The notes beneath the pieces were generated by a model. It was not told where the DNA came from. It worked only from the letters and a program-made list of their open reading frames with translations, and ran no database searches. A DNA stretch of 64,000 nucleotides from DATKJS01 sp050015275 (lineage in GTDB: Bacteria; Acidobacteriota; Aminicenantia; Aminicenantales; Saccharicenantaceae), in the NCBI GenBank assembly GCA_050015275.1, contig JBEKBS010000004.1:1-64000 (forward strand), written 5' to 3'. The position numbers were made by a program, and so were the translations under genes. Below, one piece after another: positions 7,411 to 16,932 of the stretch. The stretch's first letter is position 1. Every line of letters begins with the position of its first letter.

Positions 7411-9575
7411 TCCGGACGTCCGCCGCCGCCAGACGTCTCGCGCTTCTGACCCTCCTCGCAGTCTGGCTCCTCCCGCTTTTCCTGCTGGGCCAACCGGCCG
7501 AGCTGTTGCGAAAACCCGAGAACTTCGAAAGGAGCCGGGACTATGACGCCCTCCACTACAAGCTGGTCCTGGACTTCCATGACAAGGAAAAATCCTACCG
7601 GGGCGAAAACACGATCACTCTGTCCTCTCTCAAGGACGACCTGAAATCGCTCGTTTTCGACGCCGAGGGGTTTACGGTGACCGAGGTCGCTGGGCCGGAC
7701 GGGCGGCCCCTGCCTTTTTCGGTCGATAGCAAGAAGCTCAAAATCACCCTTTCAAAAGGGCTCGCCTGGGGGGAAAAGACTTCGGTCGTCGTCCGTTTTC
7801 ATCAGGAAAACCCGAAAATAGGCCTGAAATTCATCGACGCAGGGCCCGGCCATCCCGCCCAGATCAACACCTACGACTGGCCCGAAGACGCGCATCACTG
7901 GTTTCCCTGTTACGATTACCCGAACGACAAGGTGACGAGCGAAGTCATCGCCACAATCCGCGGGGACTATAAGGTGCTGTCTAACGGCCGGCTGGTGGAG
8001 GTCACCCGGGACAAGGCCGCTGGGACCTCGACCTGGCACTGGTCCCAGGAGGAGCCCCACCCCGTATACTGTATCATGCTGGCCGCCGGTCCCTTCGAGG
8101 TCATCAGGGATTCTCTGGGTACGCTCCCGGTCGATTATTGGGTTTATCCCCAGGACGTCGCAAACGCCCCGCGTTCTTTCAGGAAAACTCCGAAAATGAT
8201 CGACTTCTATAATAAGACCTTCGGCTACGCATATCCCTGGGCCAAGTACGACCAGGTTTGTATCGCGGGCTACGGCGGGGGCATGGAAGCGACCACGGCC
8301 ACGATCCTCGGTCAGTCGACGATCCACGACGAAAGGGCCGACCAAGACTTTTCGAGCGACGGCCTGGTCGCCCACGAACTCGCGCACATGTGGTGGGGGG
8401 ACCTCGTCACGGAACGGGCCTGGCCCGACGTCTGGCTGAGCGAGAGCTTCGCCACCTACGCCGAATATCTTTTCACGCGTTTCGACCGGGGCGAGGACGA
8501 AGGCGCCCTGGATCTCGAGGAGAAAAAGGCGAGCTACCTGGCGGAGGCCCGGAGCCGCTACATCCGGCCCATCGTCTTCAACCGCTACAACGAGCCCTGG
8601 GAAATCATGGACGCGCATGCCTACCCCAAAGGAGCGGCCGTCCTCCATATGCTCCGCTCCGTCCTGGGTGACGGGGCGTTCTTCCGGGCGCTCGGGGCGT
8701 ACTTGAACCGCTTCGCCTTCAAGAACGCCGACACCCACGACCTCATGACGGTCGTCAAGGACGCCACAGGGGAAAACCTCGACTGGTTCTTCGAGCAGTG
8801 GATCTACAGTCCCGGCCATCCTGTCTTCCAAGTGAATTGGGACTGGCTCGAAAGCTCAGGGAAGGTCCGGCTGACCGTGCGTCAGGTCCAGGATTTTTCC
8901 AAGGGGATCCCGGTCTACAGGTTGCCCATCCTTATCGGCTTGAGGACCCCTGGGAAAAAATGGGCGGAGCGGGTCTGGGTCGCCCGGAAGGAAGACACGT
9001 TCGAGTTCGACGCCCCGGAGAAGCCCCTCCTTGTCCGTTTCGACGAGGGCAACCATCTCTTGAAGGAACTCATCTTCAAGAAGCCGGCCGAAGAGCTGAT
9101 CTTCGAGATCCAGAATGACGACGTCGTCGGCCGAATATGGGCGGCCGGAGAGCTGGCGGGTTTCCTGTCTGAGACTGGGGCGCGGGCGGCCATTTCAGCG
9201 GCCGCCGTCTCGGATCCCAGTTGGGCGGTCAGGCGGGCGGCCCTCGAGACTCTGGCCAAGACCGGAGGGAGGGACCTCGTCCCATTCTTCAAAAACAGAC
9301 TCGCGGACGGCAACTCCCAGGTCCGGGCGGCCGCTGTCCGAGCGCTCAAGGGAACGCAGGCCCCTGGTCTCGCCCCTTTCCTTATGCATGTCTTCGACCG
9401 GGATTCGAGCTACGTCGTCCAGGCCGAGGCCCTCACCGCCATCGGAGAATGCGGCGGCCGCGGCCAGATCGTTTTTTTACGGAAAGCTGCGGGCCTGGCA
9501 TCGCCCCGGGATATTCTCAAAAGGAGGGCGGAGTCGGCCATCAAGAAAATCGAAGGTTCCCCCGCCAATAAATAG
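7407..9575 (+). CDS. M1-family zinc aminopeptidase with C-terminal HEAT-like repeats, exported
   Basis: 722 residues beginning with a signal peptide (about 1-30), so it acts outside the cytoplasm. It removes N-terminal residues from peptides. The zinc site is complete: H323-E-L-A-H327, with the third ligand E346 in 'WLSESFATYAEYLF'. The exopeptidase motif reads 'GGGMEATT', not the usual GxMEN, which may alter N-terminus recognition. The catalytic domain ends near residue 560. The last 130 or so residues ('WAVRRAALETLAKTGG', 'SQVRAAAVRALKGTQ', 'SYVVQAEALTAIGECGG') are three HEAT-like helical repeats, replacing the ERAP-like C-terminal domain of longer M1 enzymes. Coupled by a 4-nt overlap to the PLP enzyme and followed by DPP-IV, consistent with protein feeding. 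Confidence 0.92.
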   Translation: MIRTSAAARRLALLTLLAVWLLPLFLLGQPAELLRKPENFERSRDYDALHYKLVLDFHDKEKSYRGENTITLSSLKDDLKSLVFDAEGFTVTEVAGPDGRPLPFSVDSKKLKITLSKGLAWGEKTSVVVRFHQENPKIGLKFIDAGPGHPAQINTYDWPEDAHHWFPCYDYPNDKVTSEVIATIRGDYKVLSNGRLVEVTRDKAAGTSTWHWSQEEPHPVYCIMLAAGPFEVIRDSLGTLPVDYWVYPQDVANAPRSFRKTPKMIDFYNKTFGYAYPWAKYDQVCIAGYGGGMEATTATILGQSTIHDERADQDFSSDGLVAHELAHMWWGDLVTERAWPDVWLSESFATYAEYLFTRFDRGEDEGALDLEEKKASYLAEARSRYIRPIVFNRYNEPWEIMDAHAYPKGAAVLHMLRSVLGDGAFFRALGAYLNRFAFKNADTHDLMTVVKDATGENLDWFFEQWIYSPGHPVFQVNWDWLESSGKVRLTVRQVQDFSKGIPVYRLPILIGLRTPGKKWAERVWVARKEDTFEFDAPEKPLLVRFDEGNHLLKELIFKKPAEELIFEIQNDDVVGRIWAAGELAGFLSETGARAAISAAAVSDPSWAVRRAALETLAKTGGRDLVPFFKNRLADGNSQVRAAAVRALKGTQAPGLAPFLMHVFDRDSSYVVQAEALTAIGECGGRGQIVFLRKAAGLASPRDILKRRAESAIKKIEGSPANK

Positions 9576-9653
9576 CCTGGGGATCAAGGAGAAGATCATC
9601 TCTGTCCGAAGGATCGGCCCATCCTAGGGGCCGGTCACTTTCAAGGAGGTCGC

Positions 9654-11888
9654 ATGAAGAAACTCTCAAAGCTGATGATCCCGCTCGCCCTCATCCTGGC
9701 CGGGTTCGCCGTCGTGCCCTCGTTCTCACGCACCGACCCGGCCGCCAGGCCCGTTCCGGGCAAGCAGCGGATCGTCGGCCGGGCGCTCTATGACAAGCTC
9801 CGGAAGGACGGCCGGACTCTCGTCAAACTCGACGGCCTCGCCAGTCTCAACTGGACCCCCGACGGCAAAGGGTACTTTGTCTTCGAAGACGGCACGTTCA
9901 AGAGGATCGACCTCGCGACCGGCGAAAAATCCTCCCTCTTCGACGACGCCAAGCTCCTGGCTGCCGTGAACGCCGTGACCGGCCGGCAGGAAGGCAAGCT
10001 CTTCTTCAGCCGGTTCGAGTTCCTCGAGGATGGGAAGAAAATCCAGTTCTCGGGCTTCAACAAGGTCTTCATCTACGATCCCGCGACAGGCAAGCTCTTC
10101 TCCTACGAGCCTGAGCGGACGGTCGCGGGCGTCCGGGGCCGCGGCTATGGCGATGTCCTCTCGCCCGACCTCAGATACCGGGCCTTCAACCGGAGCTACA
10201 ATCTCTATATCAAGGACATGGACGGGAACGAGACCGCCCTAACCGCGGACGGGACCGAGGACCTCCGGGACGGTTTCCCCGACTGGGTCTACCCGGAAGA
10301 ACTCAACCAGTACCAGGCCTTCTGGTGGTCGCCCGATTCGAAAAAGATCGCCTTCATGCAGTTCGACGAGAGCCCCGTCGCCAAGTATCCCATCGTCCAC
10401 GACGTTGCCCCCATGCCGCGCACCGAGTTTCAGGGCTACCCCGTGCCGGGCGCCAACAACCCGATCGTCCGGCTCTTCATCGTCGACGTCGCCACGAAAA
10501 AGATCGTCCGCCTCGAGACCGGCGATGACCTCGACGTCTATCTCTACCGGGGCCAATGGACGAACGACGGGCGGGAGTTCACCTACCACCGCCTCAACCG
10601 GCTCCAGAACAGGGTCGAGGTCTTCGCTGCCGACCCGGCCACGGGCAAGACCCGTCTCGTCCTCAAGGACGAGGACCCTTGCTACATCGACGAACAGACC
10701 GACCTCGACTTCCTCAAGGACAATCAGCGTTTTCTTTGGACCTCGGAGCGGAGCGGCTGGCGGGAGATCTACCTCTATGGACTCGACGGAAAGCTCCTCA
10801 AACAGCTGACCAGCGCCCGCCTCCCCGTCCAGAGCATCCTCGACATCGACGAGGCCGGCGGCTGGGTCTATTTCACGGGAGCCGAGAATAACGGCACGGA
10901 GAGTCATCTCTACAAGGTGAAACTCGACGGGACCGGATTCACGAAGATGACGAAGGAACCGGGCATGCACATGGTGAGCCTCGCCCCCGGTTTCTCCTAC
11001 TACACGGACACCTTCTCGAATTTCGACCAGCCCATGAAGTCTACGCTCTGCCAGGCCGACGGCAAAGCGGTCAAGGTCATCGGCCAGGCCGTCGCGGGGA
11101 AGGAATTCCAGGCCCTCAAGCTCATCAAGCCCGAGCATTTCCTGTTCAAGTCGGCCGACGGCAAGTACGACCTGGACGGCCTTGTCTATTTTCCCGCTCA
11201 TTTCAACCCCAAGGAAAAATATCCGGTCCTTCTCTCGGTCTATGGCGGGCCCGGCTCGAAGGGCGTCTCCAACACCTACAAGATGACCGACGGCAGCCAG
11301 GCCCTGGCCCAGCTGGGCTTCCTGGTGGCGGTCTGCGACTACAGGGGCGTCTCCGGTCGCGGCAAGAATTTCCAGAATCTCCATTACCTTAAGCTGGGCC
11401 AGGTCGAGCTCGAGGACCACATCGCCTTCGTCAAGGCCCTCGGCCAGAGGCCCTACGCGGACACAGGCCGGGTCGGGATCACCGGACACTCCTACGGCGG
11501 CTACTTCACCTGCCTCTGCCTTCTCAAGGCGCCCGATGTCTTCCACGTTGGTGTCGCGGGGGCCCCGGTGACGGACTGGCGCAACTACGACTCGATCTAT
11601 ACCGAGCGCTACATGCGGCGGCCCCAAGACAACCCCGAAGGCTATGAGAAGGGCTCCTGCCTGACCTACGCCAAGAACCTCAAGGGGAAGCTCTTCATCC
11701 ATCACGGCGCCGTGGACGACAACGTCCACCCCACGAACACGATCCAGCTCGTCCAGGCCCTGCTCAAAGAGAACAAGACATTCGACCTGATGATCTATCC
11801 CGAACAGCAGCACGGCATCGGCTTTCAACGTTACCCCGAATCCCGGGTCGAGTATTTCATCGAGCACCTCAAGCCGGTCGTGAAATAA
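9654..11888 (+). CDS. S9 family peptidase, dipeptidyl-peptidase IV type
   Basis: 744 residues; ATG preceded by AAGGAGG. A signal peptide (about 1-25) indicates export. Residues 60-510 form the DPP-IV N-terminal beta-propeller ('WWSPDSKKIAFMQFDES', 'YHRLNRLQNRVEV', 'FLWTSERSGWREIYLY'). The alpha/beta-hydrolase domain follows with a full catalytic triad: Ser613 in 'GHSYGGYFT', Asp688 in 'GAVDDNVHPTNT' and His720 in 'QQHGIGFQ'. Such enzymes release X-Pro or X-Ala dipeptides from peptide N-termini. It lies downstream of the M1 aminopeptidase and 20 nt before the aminotransferase-IV-like gene, so the group can take peptides to free amino acids and then deaminate them. Confidence 0.94.
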   Translation: MKKLSKLMIPLALILAGFAVVPSFSRTDPAARPVPGKQRIVGRALYDKLRKDGRTLVKLDGLASLNWTPDGKGYFVFEDGTFKRIDLATGEKSSLFDDAKLLAAVNAVTGRQEGKLFFSRFEFLEDGKKIQFSGFNKVFIYDPATGKLFSYEPERTVAGVRGRGYGDVLSPDLRYRAFNRSYNLYIKDMDGNETALTADGTEDLRDGFPDWVYPEELNQYQAFWWSPDSKKIAFMQFDESPVAKYPIVHDVAPMPRTEFQGYPVPGANNPIVRLFIVDVATKKIVRLETGDDLDVYLYRGQWTNDGREFTYHRLNRLQNRVEVFAADPATGKTRLVLKDEDPCYIDEQTDLDFLKDNQRFLWTSERSGWREIYLYGLDGKLLKQLTSARLPVQSILDIDEAGGWVYFTGAENNGTESHLYKVKLDGTGFTKMTKEPGMHMVSLAPGFSYYTDTFSNFDQPMKSTLCQADGKAVKVIGQAVAGKEFQALKLIKPEHFLFKSADGKYDLDGLVYFPAHFNPKEKYPVLLSVYGGPGSKGVSNTYKMTDGSQALAQLGFLVAVCDYRGVSGRGKNFQNLHYLKLGQVELEDHIAFVKALGQRPYADTGRVGITGHSYGGYFTCLCLLKAPDVFHVGVAGAPVTDWRNYDSIYTERYMRRPQDNPEGYEKGSCLTYAKNLKGKLFIHHGAVDDNVHPTNTIQLVQALLKENKTFDLMIYPEQQHGIGFQRYPESRVEYFIEHLKPVVK

Positions 11889-11908
11889 GGACACAAAGGA
11901 GTCATCCC

Positions 11909-12997
11909 ATGGCAAAATTCGAAGGCGTCAAATGGGCCCCGCGCCAGATGCGCTACCTTCTCCCCGAAAAGCAGTTCGCCATCCTGGAGTCGGACGCCAA
12001 GGTTTACGGCGTCTCGCGGTCGATCTTTTACGCGACGTTCCTCTGTTTCGAGGGCATCCGCTTTTTCGCAAAAAAGAACCCCAAGGGCCAGCTCGAGGTC
12101 ATCTTCCTCAACTGGGACAAGAACCTGGAGCGGATGCAGAGGGGCATGGCCTTCAACCTGAGCCAGAGCCAGGCCGCCCTCATCCCGACGGTCGAAGAGA
12201 TGGAGAGCATCATCATCCACCAGTATTTCCGGGACCCGGCCGTCCGGGCCTTCCTCGGAGAGATGGCCGATGACGGGGTCCAGGGGTACCTGAGGCCCTT
12301 CACCGTGGACGAGGAGCAGTCCATGGGGGTCACCTTCCCGGCCCAGCCGTCCCTCCGGGCCATCTTCTGCCGATACGACAATTATCTCGGCGAACCCTTC
12401 ACCGGCGTCGTCATCCCCCAGCTCATCCGGGCCACGAGCGCCAACAAAACGGGCTGCCTGAAGCTCGGCATCAACTATCTGATCAGCCTGAAGGCCATGG
12501 AGGCCGCCAAGGACGTCGACCCCCGGGCCGCGGCCGCCCTTTTCCTGGACGACCGGACCCACCTGAAGCTCGAGGACCGGTGCATCACAGAGTGGGATTC
12601 CTCCTGCTGCCTCTTCGGGCTCAGGGACGGGACGGTCGTCAAGATCCCGGAGAGCGATCTGATCCTCCCGTCGGTCACGATCCAGGGGATGGTGAGCATC
12701 CTCAAGGAAATGGGCGTCAGGGTCGAAGAGAGGCCCGTGACCTACGGCGAGCTCGTCGACCGGGTCAAGAAAAATGACCTCGTCGTCGTCGCCAGTATCG
12801 GGACGGCGGGGATCATGAGCCGGTGCCAGAAGCTCCTCTGCGTGGACAAGGACAATTCCGTCGTGGCCACCCACCTCCCCGACCTGAAGCATCCGGTGTA
12901 TGAGAAGCTGGCCGAGGCCAAGACCCATTACTGGGATATCTACAGGGAGAAGGCCCGGCTCGTGACCGGGATGAATCTCTTCAAGTACGCACTCTAG
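11909..12997 (+). CDS. Divergent class-IV PLP aminotransferase (branched-chain aminotransferase-like)
   Basis: 362 residues; start supported by AAAGGAGT. It looks unfamiliar at first, but its motifs line up in order with IlvE: 'CFEGIRFFAKKN' (IlvE VFEGIRCY), 'GYLRPFTVDEEQSMGV' (IRPL...GMGV), 'GCLKLGINYLISLKA' with Lys185 at the Schiff-base position (AKAGGNYLSSL), 'ITEWDSSCCLFGLRDG' (ISEGAGENLF) and 'VRVEERPVTYGEL'. IlvE-like enzymes transfer the amino group of Val, Leu or Ile to 2-oxoglutarate in the cytoplasm. The altered GN and GAGEN segments suggest a different substrate or a D-amino-acid or lyase role. It sits 20 nt after the DPP-IV gene, probably on the same transcript. The fold assignment is by eye, without a search. 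Confidence 0.68.
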   Translation: MAKFEGVKWAPRQMRYLLPEKQFAILESDAKVYGVSRSIFYATFLCFEGIRFFAKKNPKGQLEVIFLNWDKNLERMQRGMAFNLSQSQAALIPTVEEMESIIIHQYFRDPAVRAFLGEMADDGVQGYLRPFTVDEEQSMGVTFPAQPSLRAIFCRYDNYLGEPFTGVVIPQLIRATSANKTGCLKLGINYLISLKAMEAAKDVDPRAAAALFLDDRTHLKLEDRCITEWDSSCCLFGLRDGTVVKIPESDLILPSVTIQGMVSILKEMGVRVEERPVTYGELVDRVKKNDLVVVASIGTAGIMSRCQKLLCVDKDNSVVATHLPDLKHPVYEKLAEAKTHYWDIYREKARLVTGMNLFKYAL

Positions 12998-13016
12998 AAA
13001 ACCGCGGAAGAAAAAA

Positions 13017-13053
13017 GGGACGTTCCTCGTTCAGGAACGAACGGGAACGTCCC
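13017..13053 (-). terminator. Intrinsic terminator of the C69 dipeptidase gene
   Basis: An outer 10-bp stem (GGGACGTTCC/GGAACGTCCC) contains an inner TCGTTC/GAACGA helix. On the minus strand it is followed by six T's (AAAAAA at 13011-13016). It lies 17 nt past the minus-strand stop. There is no T tract on the plus strand, so it mainly serves the minus-strand genes, though the hairpin may also slow plus-strand readthrough from the aminotransferase. Confidence 0.85.
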
Positions 13054-13069
13054 TCTGGCTCGTCGGCCC

Positions 13070-14743
13070 TCAAAGGCTCATTGCGATGAGCATCCAGAAC
13101 TTGTCCCCGAGCTCGAGATATTTCTGGATCGCGGCCCGGGCGAAGTCATTCGTGTATTTGGTCACGTACTGGTTGGCCGTGAACGGCTCCTTGTCGGGCG
13201 TCTTGCTGCTCAGGATGTCCTGGACTTTTTTCTCGAGCATCGGCAGGTCGGCGAAGGCCTTCTCCTCGAACTCGGCTATCGTGCCCTGGACCTGGTCCTT
13301 CGCCATCCCCCACTTCAAGGCCGCCAGCCGGTTGGCCCGGCGGAAGGCCCAGTCCGCCGAATCCATGCGGTAGCGGTGCTGGCCGCAGATCTCAAACGCC
13401 GGCGGGAGCTCGGTCGCTCCGGCGAAGATGGGGATCCGGGCGCTCATGGCCGGGTTGTCCAAGGCGAACCAGCAGATGGCCCCGACCGAGGGCGGCAGCC
13501 AGCCGCGGACCTGGATGACCGTGGCGTAGGCGCAGCCGGAGATGGGGATCGTCCGCTGCATGCTGATCGTGCCCGGCTTGAGGGTGTTGATGAGCTGGAT
13601 CATGTCCCGGGGCATCCAGGCGCTGGCGATCGGGCTCTGGACCATCTCGGGGGCCGCCGGCGGAGGCGCGGGAGTTGCCTGCTCGCCGCGAGGGCCCCTC
13701 GGCTGGCGTTTGGGGACGAGGAGGTTCTTGGTCACGTCGAGGTCGGTCCCGGCATAGGGATCGCGATAGATCCTCAGGATGTCCCGGACCGAGAGCTTTT
13801 TCTCCGGTCTGACCGAGAACGGCAGCTCCGCCATGTCCATTGTCAGCTTAAGGGAGGGGGCCAGGGTGCTCAGGACGAAGAACTCCCGGGTCGAGAACGG
13901 CTTGCGGCCGCTATAGGCTTCCCAGAATTTGAAGGGCTTGCCGCCCTTCGGGTCCCACCAACCCATTTCCTGGGCGAGCTGGAAAACGTTATCGGAAGCC
14001 AGGTAATGGTCGGGGTCCTTGAGATCGATCTCGGAGATGCGCGGGATATTGGCCGAGATGCCGACGTTGTCGTCGGGGATCCGTACGGCGGCCCAGACAG
14101 CGCCCTTCTGAAAGGGGCCCGCCCCGAAGATCTCGAAATGCCAGACTTCCTTGCCGTCGGCGACGGTGATGCATTCCCCGGAGTCGCCGTAGCCGTATTG
14201 CTTGACGAGATCTCCGGCGAGGCGGATGGCTTCGCGGGCGGTTCTCGCCCGCTCGAGCATCAGCCGTTCGACCTCCTCGATCATGAACATGCCTTCGTTA
14301 TTGACAAGCTCCTGGCGTCCACCGATGGTCGTCTCGCCGATGGCCAGCCCCTGCTCGTTCAGGCAGGGATAGGCCGTGTTCAGGAACTGGTAGGTTTCCG
14401 GCACCTGGGGGACCTCGCCCGTCTGGAGGACGCCCTGGAGGTCGGCCGGAGTCTCGGTGTGCATCTTGCCCGAGTAAATCTTGTTCATGGCCTTGTCCGG
14501 CCACTTCTGATGGGGCACGATGTTCAGCCAGGTCCTATAGGGGCCGTCACATGTGTGGCAGGTGATGACCGAGCCGTCCACGGTCGCCAGCCGGCCGACC
14601 TGGACGGACGTGCATCCGTCCCCATCGGAGGGCCAGGGTTTCGGGGCGGGCCGCTCGGCGGCGGGCAGGGAAACGACGGCTGCGAAAAAGAACGAAAGGA
14701 CGATCAGAGGGAAGAAGGCGTTTTTTCGGAAGGTCGCTATCAT
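13070..14743 (-). CDS. C69-family dipeptidase (PepD/U34), exported
   Basis: 557 residues; ATG preceded by GAGGAG. After a signal peptide (about 1-28) comes 'GDGCTSVQVGRLATVDGSV', the family's N-terminal nucleophile region. The predicted nucleophile Cys44 would be exposed by removal of the preceding residues. 'CHTCDGPYRTWLNIVPHQ', 'NEQGLAIGETTIGGRQEL' and 'DNVGISANIPRI' fit the Ntn-hydrolase dipeptidase core. A proline-rich insertion occurs near residue 345 ('QATPAPPPAAPE'). It hydrolyses dipeptides, complementing the M1 and DPP-IV enzymes across the convergent junction. It is last in a possible four-gene minus-strand unit (antiporter, kinase, GH42, C69), 91 nt after GH42, and ends in a strong terminator. 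Confidence 0.9.
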   Translation of the reverse strand: MIATFRKNAFFPLIVLSFFFAAVVSLPAAERPAPKPWPSDGDGCTSVQVGRLATVDGSVITCHTCDGPYRTWLNIVPHQKWPDKAMNKIYSGKMHTETPADLQGVLQTGEVPQVPETYQFLNTAYPCLNEQGLAIGETTIGGRQELVNNEGMFMIEEVERLMLERARTAREAIRLAGDLVKQYGYGDSGECITVADGKEVWHFEIFGAGPFQKGAVWAAVRIPDDNVGISANIPRISEIDLKDPDHYLASDNVFQLAQEMGWWDPKGGKPFKFWEAYSGRKPFSTREFFVLSTLAPSLKLTMDMAELPFSVRPEKKLSVRDILRIYRDPYAGTDLDVTKNLLVPKRQPRGPRGEQATPAPPPAAPEMVQSPIASAWMPRDMIQLINTLKPGTISMQRTIPISGCAYATVIQVRGWLPPSVGAICWFALDNPAMSARIPIFAGATELPPAFEICGQHRYRMDSADWAFRRANRLAALKWGMAKDQVQGTIAEFEEKAFADLPMLEKKVQDILSSKTPDKEPFTANQYVTKYTNDFARAAIQKYLELGDKFWMLIAMSL

Positions 14744-14834
14744 CCGGTCACTCCTCTAGGACAGATACGGAGATTATTGAAAAACCGCTGCGCCAGTGTC
14801 AATCCTTTTCTCGGAGACGAGGAACGCCTGAGGC

Positions 14835-16919
14835 TTATTCCTTGATGATAACGAAATCCCAGGGCGGCAGCCGGACGCTGCGGGAATGAGCGACCGTCCC
14901 GCCCGTCAAAAGATCGGTGCCGTCCCGATAGAAATAGACGAACTCGCGGGCCTGCCCGGAGAAATTGAAAAAGGCGTGCACGGGAGACCCGTCGGCGAGG
15001 ACGGCGTGCTTGACCTTGACCCCGGCCGGCAGCCCGGCGTCCGTCAACGGGATGCCCGCTGCCTGGAGTGCTGCGGCGATGACCTTGGCCTGAAGTCCAT
15101 CCGAAAGACACGTCCCCTCGTAGGTCAGCGTGCCCTTCCCGAAGCGGTTCCGGGTGACCGCGGGGTACTTACCGAAGACGGGATGATCATAATAGGCCAG
15201 CGCCTCCGCCTTTTCCGGGACAAGGTACTCGGCCCAGACCGAGACGGCGTTCTCCTCCCCGGCCTTGAACGGGTCGCCCCGGAGCCGGAGAGGGGCCCTC
15301 AGGTTCGAGAACTCCTGGTAGGAAAAGCCGCAGGCCTCCCGGAGGGGACCCGGCGCCCGGACCCAGCGGACCGTTGAATGATCGTCCGCGAAGCCGCTCT
15401 TGAAAGACATCAGGACGTGCCCGCCGCCCTTGACATACTCCGAGAGCCTCAGAAGGAGCTCGTCGCTCGCGATATAGAGGGGCGGGACCAGGACGAGGTC
15501 GTAGTCACCTAAGTTTATGCTCCCGGGGAAGACAAAATCGGTCCCGACATTAAGCCGGTAAAGGACCTTATACATCTGGTCGAGGACGGTCATATAGCCC
15601 ACAGCGCGATCGAACGGCATGAAATCGAGCCCGTTCCGCGAATCCATGCTATAGAGGATCGCGACACGGTTCTTTTTCTTCAAGTTGACGAGTGAGGGCC
15701 CGGTCTTCTTCAGCTCATGGGCGACCCGCGAAACTTCCTCATAAACCCGGCCCGGCTCGAGGTCGTGGGCGAGGACGCCCTTCCAGTACGTCTCCTGCCC
15801 ATAGTGAAGGGAATGCCAATGCCAGTAGGCGACGAGGTTGGCTCCGCTGAGGACGTTGGCATAGACCGCGAGGCGCAGCTGGCCGTCGTAGGGAGGGAAT
15901 TGGTCCCGGGAATCCCAGCCGGTCGTCTGAGCCGTTGTTTCAGTGACCAGGTAGTTCGTCCCTTTGAGCGACCGGTTGATATCGCCGCAATAGGCGATGA
16001 ATTCGCCGTCCATCCCGTCCTGGAGCCCCATATAAATATTGACGGCCGGGACGTCGAGGAAGGGCGCGATCTGGGTCTGGCTGATATCGCCGGGGAACCC
16101 GCCGACAAAATCATGCGTGATGAACTGTCCGGGACGCCTGAGGCCGCGGATGATCTCCGCCTGCCAGCCCAGGAAGTCGGCGGCGATCTTCTGCTCGAAC
16201 CGCTCCCACTCGAGCTTGTAGCCGGGATTGAGGGCCCCGTCACGGGGCGGGAGCTCTTCGAAATCGTTGATCCTCTGGCCCCAGTAATTCAGCCCCCAGG
16301 CTTTGTTGAGATTCTCCGGGGTCCCGAACTTCCTCCGAAGATGCTCGCGGAACTCGGCCTGGACGCGGGCGTCGGCCGTGCCCGACGGGTGCGTTTCGTT
16401 GTCGAGCTGATAGCCGATGACGGCGGGGTGGTCCCTGAATTCGGCGACAAGCCGGCGGATGATCCGTTCGGCATATCTCCTGTAGACGGGATGAGTCATG
16501 TCCGACATCTGGCGCAGCCCGTAGGTGTAGCGCGGCTGGTTCGTCTGCTTGACCTGGATCTCCGGGTGCTCTTTGTAAAGCCAGGCGGGGATGGAATATG
16601 TGGGCGTCCCCAGGATGACCTTGATCCCGGCCTTATGGACGCGGTCGAGGACGCGGCGGAGCCAGCCGAAATCGAACACTCCGTCGCTCGGTTCGAGGAC
16701 GCCCCAGCTCGACTCGCCCACTCTGATGAGATTGATCCCGGCCTTTTCCATGAGCTCTACGTCCCTCTCGAGCCTCTCGTAGGGCATGTATTCCCAGTAA
16801 TAGGAAGCCCCGTAGAGGATTGTCTCGAACTTCGGCGCTTCGGCTCCGAGGGAGGGCAGGCCAAGGACGAGCCCAAGGCAGAGGGATATCATAGCCTGGT
16901 GTTTCAGGTTCTTTCTCAT
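14835..16919 (-). CDS. Glycoside hydrolase family 42 beta-galactosidase, exported
   Basis: 694 residues from the ATG at 16919, chosen because GGAGG lies 7 nt upstream and an export signal begins there. The frame is open further upstream, but that part reads as shadow sequence. The TIM barrel starts 'GASYYWEYMPYERLERDVEL' and carries acid/base Glu175 in 'YQLDNETH' and probable nucleophile Glu327 in 'YLVTETTAQTTGWD'. A trimerisation/Rossmann-like domain ('DYDLVLVPPLYIASDELLLRL') and a small beta-sandwich complete the GH42 plan. GH42 enzymes release terminal beta-galactose from oligosaccharides, for example pectic galactan side chains, which fits the pectin genes elsewhere in the window. It starts 13 nt after the kinase gene on the same strand. 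Confidence 0.9.
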   Translation of the reverse strand: MRKNLKHQAMISLCLGLVLGLPSLGAEAPKFETILYGASYYWEYMPYERLERDVELMEKAGINLIRVGESSWGVLEPSDGVFDFGWLRRVLDRVHKAGIKVILGTPTYSIPAWLYKEHPEIQVKQTNQPRYTYGLRQMSDMTHPVYRRYAERIIRRLVAEFRDHPAVIGYQLDNETHPSGTADARVQAEFREHLRRKFGTPENLNKAWGLNYWGQRINDFEELPPRDGALNPGYKLEWERFEQKIAADFLGWQAEIIRGLRRPGQFITHDFVGGFPGDISQTQIAPFLDVPAVNIYMGLQDGMDGEFIAYCGDINRSLKGTNYLVTETTAQTTGWDSRDQFPPYDGQLRLAVYANVLSGANLVAYWHWHSLHYGQETYWKGVLAHDLEPGRVYEEVSRVAHELKKTGPSLVNLKKKNRVAILYSMDSRNGLDFMPFDRAVGYMTVLDQMYKVLYRLNVGTDFVFPGSINLGDYDLVLVPPLYIASDELLLRLSEYVKGGGHVLMSFKSGFADDHSTVRWVRAPGPLREACGFSYQEFSNLRAPLRLRGDPFKAGEENAVSVWAEYLVPEKAEALAYYDHPVFGKYPAVTRNRFGKGTLTYEGTCLSDGLQAKVIAAALQAAGIPLTDAGLPAGVKVKHAVLADGSPVHAFFNFSGQAREFVYFYRDGTDLLTGGTVAHSRSVRLPPWDFVIIKE

Positions 16920-16932
16920 CGGACATCCTCCG

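Noticed and set aside
10239..11915. 558-codon minus-strand frame opposite the DPP-IV gene
   Set aside because: Mirror of a high-GC coding strand; the plus strand has a complete catalytic triad and family motifs.
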